Assembly (NCBI GenBank): GCA_039026975.1
Contig: JBCCLI010000029.1
Span: 1 to 28,088, forward strand
Direction: 5' to 3'
Length of the DNA: 28,088 bases
Source of the DNA: JBCBKZ01 sp039026975
GTDB lineage: Bacteria > Bacteroidota > Bacteroidia > J057
Shown here: in pieces, positions 24,161-28,088 of the stretch
Layout of the letters: each line of letters opens with the position of its first letter
Numbering within the stretch: the stretch's first letter is position 1
Program-made: the position numbers and the translations under genes
Notes under the pieces: model-generated
What the model saw: only the letters and a program-made list of their open reading frames with translations
What the model was told of the DNA's origin: nothing
The model's database searches: none

Positions 24161-27100
24161 GCTGTCTATGAAGCTGAAAGAAATATGGGTAGGAGAGTGT
24201 GCATTCCCCTTACCGTTAGGCTCATCAAAGGCTATACCTGAGAGGGTGAAGGAATCACCAGCTTTAGGGATAGGCTTCCAAGAACTAAAGTTTCCATTGG
24301 AATCTCCAAAGACAGCATATGGAGCTTTATTCTCTATACGGCTTTGATGACTGGATCCAATCAACTCTAACTTAACTGACCCTACAGTAGCCCCATTACA
24401 AATGTTAGCTACTATATTCAACTGGTCAGTAGGTAACTCAGCCAGGTCAATAACCTCACCATCCTCTATCACACTGTAGGCTTCTATCACTTCATTAGTC
24501 TCAGCATTAACTAAGCTGAAGCTAGAAATGCTTTGCTCACAGTCCTGAGGAAGTTCAATTACAGTACCATCAGGTAGGGCGGCAAACAGACCGAACCCAG
24601 CCCCTCCTTGGTTCCCTGCAGGATTTAGGAAGCCTGAAGCAAATACTACTGCTGCTGCTCCTCCAAGTCCATTCAGATCCGCTGTGTAAGACCCTACTAC
24701 TATGTCATTGGCATTACCTGGGGTAACATCCAGTACATACTTACCTTCTGGTACAGATAGGTAACCGTCAGTGAAGTTTCCGTAAGGTAGGTTGTCTATC
24801 AAGATAGCACCTCCCGTAAGTACGTCTACGGCAGGAGCGTCCGTAGAACCATGATACACGGCCAAATCTACATTATTGTTGTTCTGGCTATGCGTCTGGG
24901 CAGGTGTCAGGATTTGAAGGGTGAAACCTATGGCATCTCCGTTCACACTGCTATCAAAGCTAGAGGGATCTAATACACCTGTAGCCATGACAACATACTT
25001 CTCATCTTCTTCCAGAGTAACTGGGAAGGTAGCCAGGATATCATTAGCAGAAGAGCTGTTTCCTCCAGCTATCCCTATTTCAATCTCTACACCAGCTGGT
25101 AACTCTATAAATGGAGTAGCCGTTCTGAACTCAAAGTCATCTACCGCTAATTCTCCATTCAGGTAAATGTCCACTTTTTCAGCAGCTGGATCAGCGGCGT
25201 TATGTATCACCTGTACAGAAGCCGTACTTTCCTCCTCATCGTCATCATCACCGCCGTCTATTACCTGAGGTAGGCCTATCACACCCCCATCAGCGAAGGC
25301 TACAAACAGCCCAAAGTTCTCTCCATTCTGGTTGTCAGCTGGGTTCAGGAATCCAGTAGCAAATACTACAATGGATTTTCCACCCTGATTTTCCAGCGGA
25401 GCAATGAAGGAAGCTACATTAGTTCCATTATCATTTCCAGGTGTAATGTCCAGGATGTACTCGTCAGCTGGTACAGACAGGTAACCGTTAGTGAAGGTTC
25501 CATAATTTAGGTCATCTACAATCACAGTTCCTCCCGTAACTACGTCTACTGTAGGAGCATCAGTTGATCCGTGGAAGACAGCTATGTCTACGTTGTTATC
25601 ATTACCAGCCTCAGTTTGAGCAGGTGTTAAAATAGCCAACGTAAAGGCAATTCCTTCTCCATTCACATCAGTGTTAAACTGAGCAGGATTCAGAACACCT
25701 GTAGCCATGACTACATACTTTTCACCTTCTTCCAGGGTAACTGGGAACTCAGCCAATACATCATTAGCAGAAGAACTGTTTCCACCGGCTACGCCAATAG
25801 TAAGTTCTACATCAGCAGGTAGCTCAATGAAAGGGGTAGCTGTTCTGAACTCAAAGTCATCTATGGCTAGATCCCCATTGATATAAATATCTACCTCCTC
25901 AGCAGCTGGGTCAGCAGCATTATGGATTACCTGTACCAAAGCTGTTCCTTCTGAAGGTTCTTCTCCTTCTCCAGGTCCTTCTCCATTATCTCCGTCAGCT
26001 GTGAAGGAGAAGTCTATGCTTAATGATCCTCCCTCTGTTCCACTTTTCTTAGGACCAGAGAATACAGTAGCTGTTAGGCTATAAGACTCGCCAGCCTCTG
26101 GAGGCGTAGGTCTCCATGGGAAGTAATGTCCTTGAGAATCTCCAAATAGGGAGTAAGGAGCCAGGTTTTCCGTACGTCTTACTTCTCTGGAGCCACTTAG
26201 CTCAAAGAGGACACTACCTATATTAGCATCTTCACATACATTAGCTCTAATGGCTATTTGATCAGAAGGAAGGTCAGAAAGGTTGATTTCTGCTCCATCT
26301 TCTATCATTTCAAATCCTTCAATCACCTCATCAGTTTCTGAGTCTATCAGAGAGAAGCTTAGGATGTCATTATCACATACAGCATCAGTAGCTAATGGAA
26401 GCGCTATTACAGTTCCGTCAGGTAATACTGCAAACAGACCAAAGGCTGCTCCATCCTGGTTAGCATCAGGGGCCAGGAAGCCAGACGCAAATACAAGGCC
26501 TGCTCCTCCACCAAGCCCACTCACATCAGCCACATAAGAAGCCAATACATTGTCATTATCTCCACCGGGAGTAACGTCTAGTATGTACTTAGCAGCAGGG
26601 ACTGACAGATAGCCATCAGTGAAGTTACCGTAAGTAATGTCATCTACCAGTATGTTTCCACCTGTAAGTACATCTACAGCTGGTGCATCAGTAGAGCCAT
26701 GGTAAACAGCTAGGTCTACATTATTTCCGTTTTCAGAAGCCGTTCTGGCAGGAGTTAAAATTTCTAGGGTAAAGGCAATATCATCTCCATTTACACTGCT
26801 ATCAAAGGCAGAAGGATCTAATACACCTGTAGCTACTACTATATACTTCTCACCATCTACCAGGGTAACTGGGAAGGTAGCTAGAATATCATCAGCAGAG
26901 CTACTGTTGCCAGCTGCTACGCCTATTTCTAGTTCTACACCAGCAGGTAGCTTGATGAATGGAGTAGCCGTTCTGAAGGCAAAGTCATCTATGGCTAAGT
27001 CTCCATTTAGGTAAATATCTACTTCAAAAGCAGCTGGATCAGGAGAATTATGAACTACCTGTACCAATCCACCAGGAGCAGATTCTATGAAGGAGAAGCT

Positions 27101-28088
27101 AACACCGGAAGAAATAAACTCCTCGCCCTTTCCTTTCTTTTCAGAAAAAGGAATGGCTTCTATGGTCCATTCGTCTCCAGGATGTACGCCTATTTCTCTG
27201 TAATCCCCTTTGATATCTCCAAAGGCAGCGTAAGGAGCCGCACTCTCTGTACGAGTTCTTACTTTTCCATCTTGGTCAGTAACTATGAAAGTTACACTTC
27301 CCACTGATTCTCCTTCGGCAATGTTAGCTCTTACGTTGAAGCTTCCAGAAGGTAGTTCATCCGCAGCTATTACGGCTCCATTTTCGATAGGATCAAACCC
27401 GGGAATAGGCTCATCCGTTTCCGCATCTATCAGGGTAAAGCTGATAATCTTAGGCTCTTCTTCTATCACCTGTGGCAGTAGAATGGCAGTTCCGTCAGGG
27501 AAAACGGCTAAGAGCCCGAAAGCGGCACCATCCTGGTTAGTAGCAGGATCAAGGAAGCCTGAGGCGAATACCACAACTGCAGCACCCCCAAACTCAGATA
27601 AAGGCGCTTCAAAAGAAGCAACGACTACGTCATTGGCATTTCCGGGAGTTACATCCAGGATGTAATTGGCAGCAGGTACAGACAGATATCCATCAGTGAA
27701 GTTACCATAAGAAATGTCATCTACGAGAATAGTTCCACCCGTAAGTACATCTACGGTAGGGGCATCAGTAGATCCGTGGTAAACCGCTACATCTACATTC
27801 TCATCATTAGCTCCTTCTGTTTGAGCAGGAGTAAGAATCTGTAAGGTGAAGGCAATAGCATCCCCATTTGCATCAGTGTTAAACTGAGAAGGGTCTAGTA
27901 CACCCGTAGCTGCTACCACATATTTTTCACCTGCTTCTAAAGTAACAGGGAAAGTAGCCAGTACATCATCAGCAGAAGTAGAAGATCCAGGCGCAATTCC
28001 CAGATTCAGCTCTACCCCGGAAGGAAGTTCAATGAAGGGAGTAGCTGTTCTAAACTCAAAATCATCAATAGCTAATTCTCCATTTACA
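23888..28088 (-). CDS. Giant DUF4397 repeat protein with T9SS C-terminal sorting domain (5' end cut by window edge)
   Basis: 1399 residues are visible and the frame is open to the right edge, so the N-terminus is missing. Module A holds two DUF4397-like halves: VQVIHNAADPAAEEVDIY with FRTATPFIELP, then VYHGSTDAPTVDVL with GYLSVPA. Module B (about 110-130 residues) starts with SFSLIDSETDEVIEGF and includes a LAPYSLFGD strand. Order from the N-terminal side: A (cut)-B, A-B, A, A-B, then sorting domain. Matching points of the modules lie 1077, 1128 and 720 bases apart, and the third A lacks B. Its A is exactly 240 residues including an acidic GGDDDDEEES linker. The C-terminal 90 residues (FPNPSSTGEVQVMV to ILIQN) look like a type A T9SS signal, so export to the cell surface or medium is expected. 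DUF4397 function is unknown. Adhesion or matrix roles are a guess. Confidence 0.88.
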   Translation of the reverse strand, partial: VNGELAIDDFEFRTATPFIELPSGVELNLGIAPGSSTSADDVLATFPVTLEAGEKYVVAATGVLDPSQFNTDANGDAIAFTLQILTPAQTEGANDENVDVAVYHGSTDAPTVDVLTGGTILVDDISYGNFTDGYLSVPAANYILDVTPGNANDVVVASFEAPLSEFGGAAVVVFASGFLDPATNQDGAAFGLLAVFPDGTAILLPQVIEEEPKIISFTLIDAETDEPIPGFDPIENGAVIAADELPSGSFNVRANIAEGESVGSVTFIVTDQDGKVRTRTESAAPYAAFGDIKGDYREIGVHPGDEWTIEAIPFSEKKGKGEEFISSGVSFSFIESAPGGLVQVVHNSPDPAAFEVDIYLNGDLAIDDFAFRTATPFIKLPAGVELEIGVAAGNSSSADDILATFPVTLVDGEKYIVVATGVLDPSAFDSSVNGDDIAFTLEILTPARTASENGNNVDLAVYHGSTDAPAVDVLTGGNILVDDITYGNFTDGYLSVPAAKYILDVTPGGDNDNVLASYVADVSGLGGGAGLVFASGFLAPDANQDGAAFGLFAVLPDGTVIALPLATDAVCDNDILSFSLIDSETDEVIEGFEMIEDGAEINLSDLPSDQIAIRANVCEDANIGSVLFELSGSREVRRTENLAPYSLFGDSQGHYFPWRPTPPEAGESYSLTATVFSGPKKSGTEGGSLSIDFSFTADGDNGEGPGEGEEPSEGTALVQVIHNAADPAAEEVDIYINGDLAIDDFEFRTATPFIELPADVELTIGVAGGNSSSANDVLAEFPVTLEEGEKYVVMATGVLNPAQFNTDVNGEGIAFTLAILTPAQTEAGNDNNVDIAVFHGSTDAPTVDVVTGGTVIVDDLNYGTFTNGYLSVPADEYILDITPGNDNGTNVASFIAPLENQGGKSIVVFATGFLNPADNQNGENFGLFVAFADGGVIGLPQVIDGGDDDDEEESTASVQVIHNAADPAAEKVDIYLNGELAVDDFEFRTATPFIELPAGVEIEIGIAGGNSSSANDILATFPVTLEEDEKYVVMATGVLDPSSFDSSVNGDAIGFTLQILTPAQTHSQNNNNVDLAVYHGSTDAPAVDVLTGGAILIDNLPYGNFTDGYLSVPEGKYVLDVTPGNANDIVVGSYTADLNGLGGAAAVVFASGFLNPAGNQGGAGFGLFAALPDGTVIELPQDCEQSISSFSLVNAETNEVIEAYSVIEDGEVIDLAELPTDQLNIVANICNGATVGSVKLELIGSSHQSRIENKAPYAVFGDSNGNFSSWKPIPKAGDSFTLSGIAFDEPNGKGNAHSPTHISFSFIDSNGFTSSTTQKLSIFPNPSSTGEVQVMVSGINQNGQADVIVRDIVGNIKFSTKLNANNRKRLNLNALGEGLYFIQIIGKDFQASERILIQN
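25226..25945 (-). repeat. DUF4397 A module without the B module (240 residues)
   Basis: This copy starts with TALVQVIHN (first codon 25943-25945) and ends with the GGDDDDEEES linker, after which the next A module begins directly at 25225. Elsewhere in the gene each A is followed by B. The 720-base spacing is exact, which suggests a duplication of A alone, or loss of B from an earlier AB copy. Confidence 0.75.
25946..27073 (-). repeat. DUF4397 A-B module (1128 bases)
   Basis: This copy begins near LVQVVHNSPDP and contains a full A module followed by B (DILSFSLIDSETDEVIEGF onward) and a Gly/Glu/Pro linker (GDNGEGPGEGEEPSEG). The previous A-B unit, cut by the right edge, has its matching points 1077 bases away, so the two differ mainly in the length of B and linker. 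Confidence 0.7.

Noticed and set aside
23888..28088. Regular repeats that might be read as a CRISPR array
   Set aside because: They are long in-frame protein repeats (720 to 1128 bases), with no short direct repeats and spacers.

Overview
The window looks like chromosome from a member of the Bacteroidota, most likely a Cytophagales-type bacterium. The signs are a TonB-dependent receptor with an N-terminal carboxypeptidase-like domain paired with a DUF4249 lipoprotein, a giant DUF4397 repeat protein with a type IX secretion C-terminal signal, several short SpII lipoproteins, and few obvious Shine-Dalgarno sequences. The order is inferred from gene style only. No tRNA, rRNA, CRISPR array, transposase or phage gene was seen, so this is ordinary chromosomal DNA rather than an island.

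Layout. 1-2218 (minus): a two-component system, sensor kinase then OmpR/PhoB-type regulator, the regulator cut by the left edge. 2485-2967 (plus): a lipoprotein FKBP-type prolyl isomerase. 3153-4568 (minus): a DUF819 membrane protein. 4673-6949 (plus): a large polytopic membrane protein with an extracytoplasmic beta-rich tail, whose end overlaps a convergent two-TM protein (6939-7922). 8193-9589 (minus): a two-gene operon of a PspC-domain protein and an M48-like protein, both ending in a zinc ribbon; the M48-like protein has lost the first histidine of HExxH. 9721-12338 (plus): low-specificity threonine aldolase, the ribosome-rescue hydrolase ArfB and a secreted GH26 mannanase-type hydrolase. 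12395-14659: a divergent pair of RNA-handling genes, a small RRM protein and a DEAD-box helicase with a DbpA-like domain. 14725-16245 (plus): a small membrane protein and a lipoprotein of unknown role. 16255-17535 (minus): an alginate-export-like outer-membrane barrel. 17693-18625 (plus): a YitT-family membrane protein. 18879-20153 (minus): a cysteine-rich lipoprotein and a three-TM protein of unknown role. 20465-23669 (plus): the TonB-dependent receptor/DUF4249 pair. 23888 to the right edge (minus): at least 1399 residues of DUF4397 repeat protein ending in a T9SS sorting domain.

Much of the window concerns the cell envelope: sensing (two-component system), folding (FKBP), possible envelope stress (PspC/M48-like), uptake (TonB receptor, barrel porin) and T9SS export. 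The RNA/translation genes (RRM protein, DEAD-box helicase, ArfB) form a second theme. Most genes are familiar families. The best candidates for something less described are the zinc-ribbon PspC/pseudo-M48 operon, the paired palindromes upstream of the TonB receptor, and the modular architecture of the giant repeat protein.
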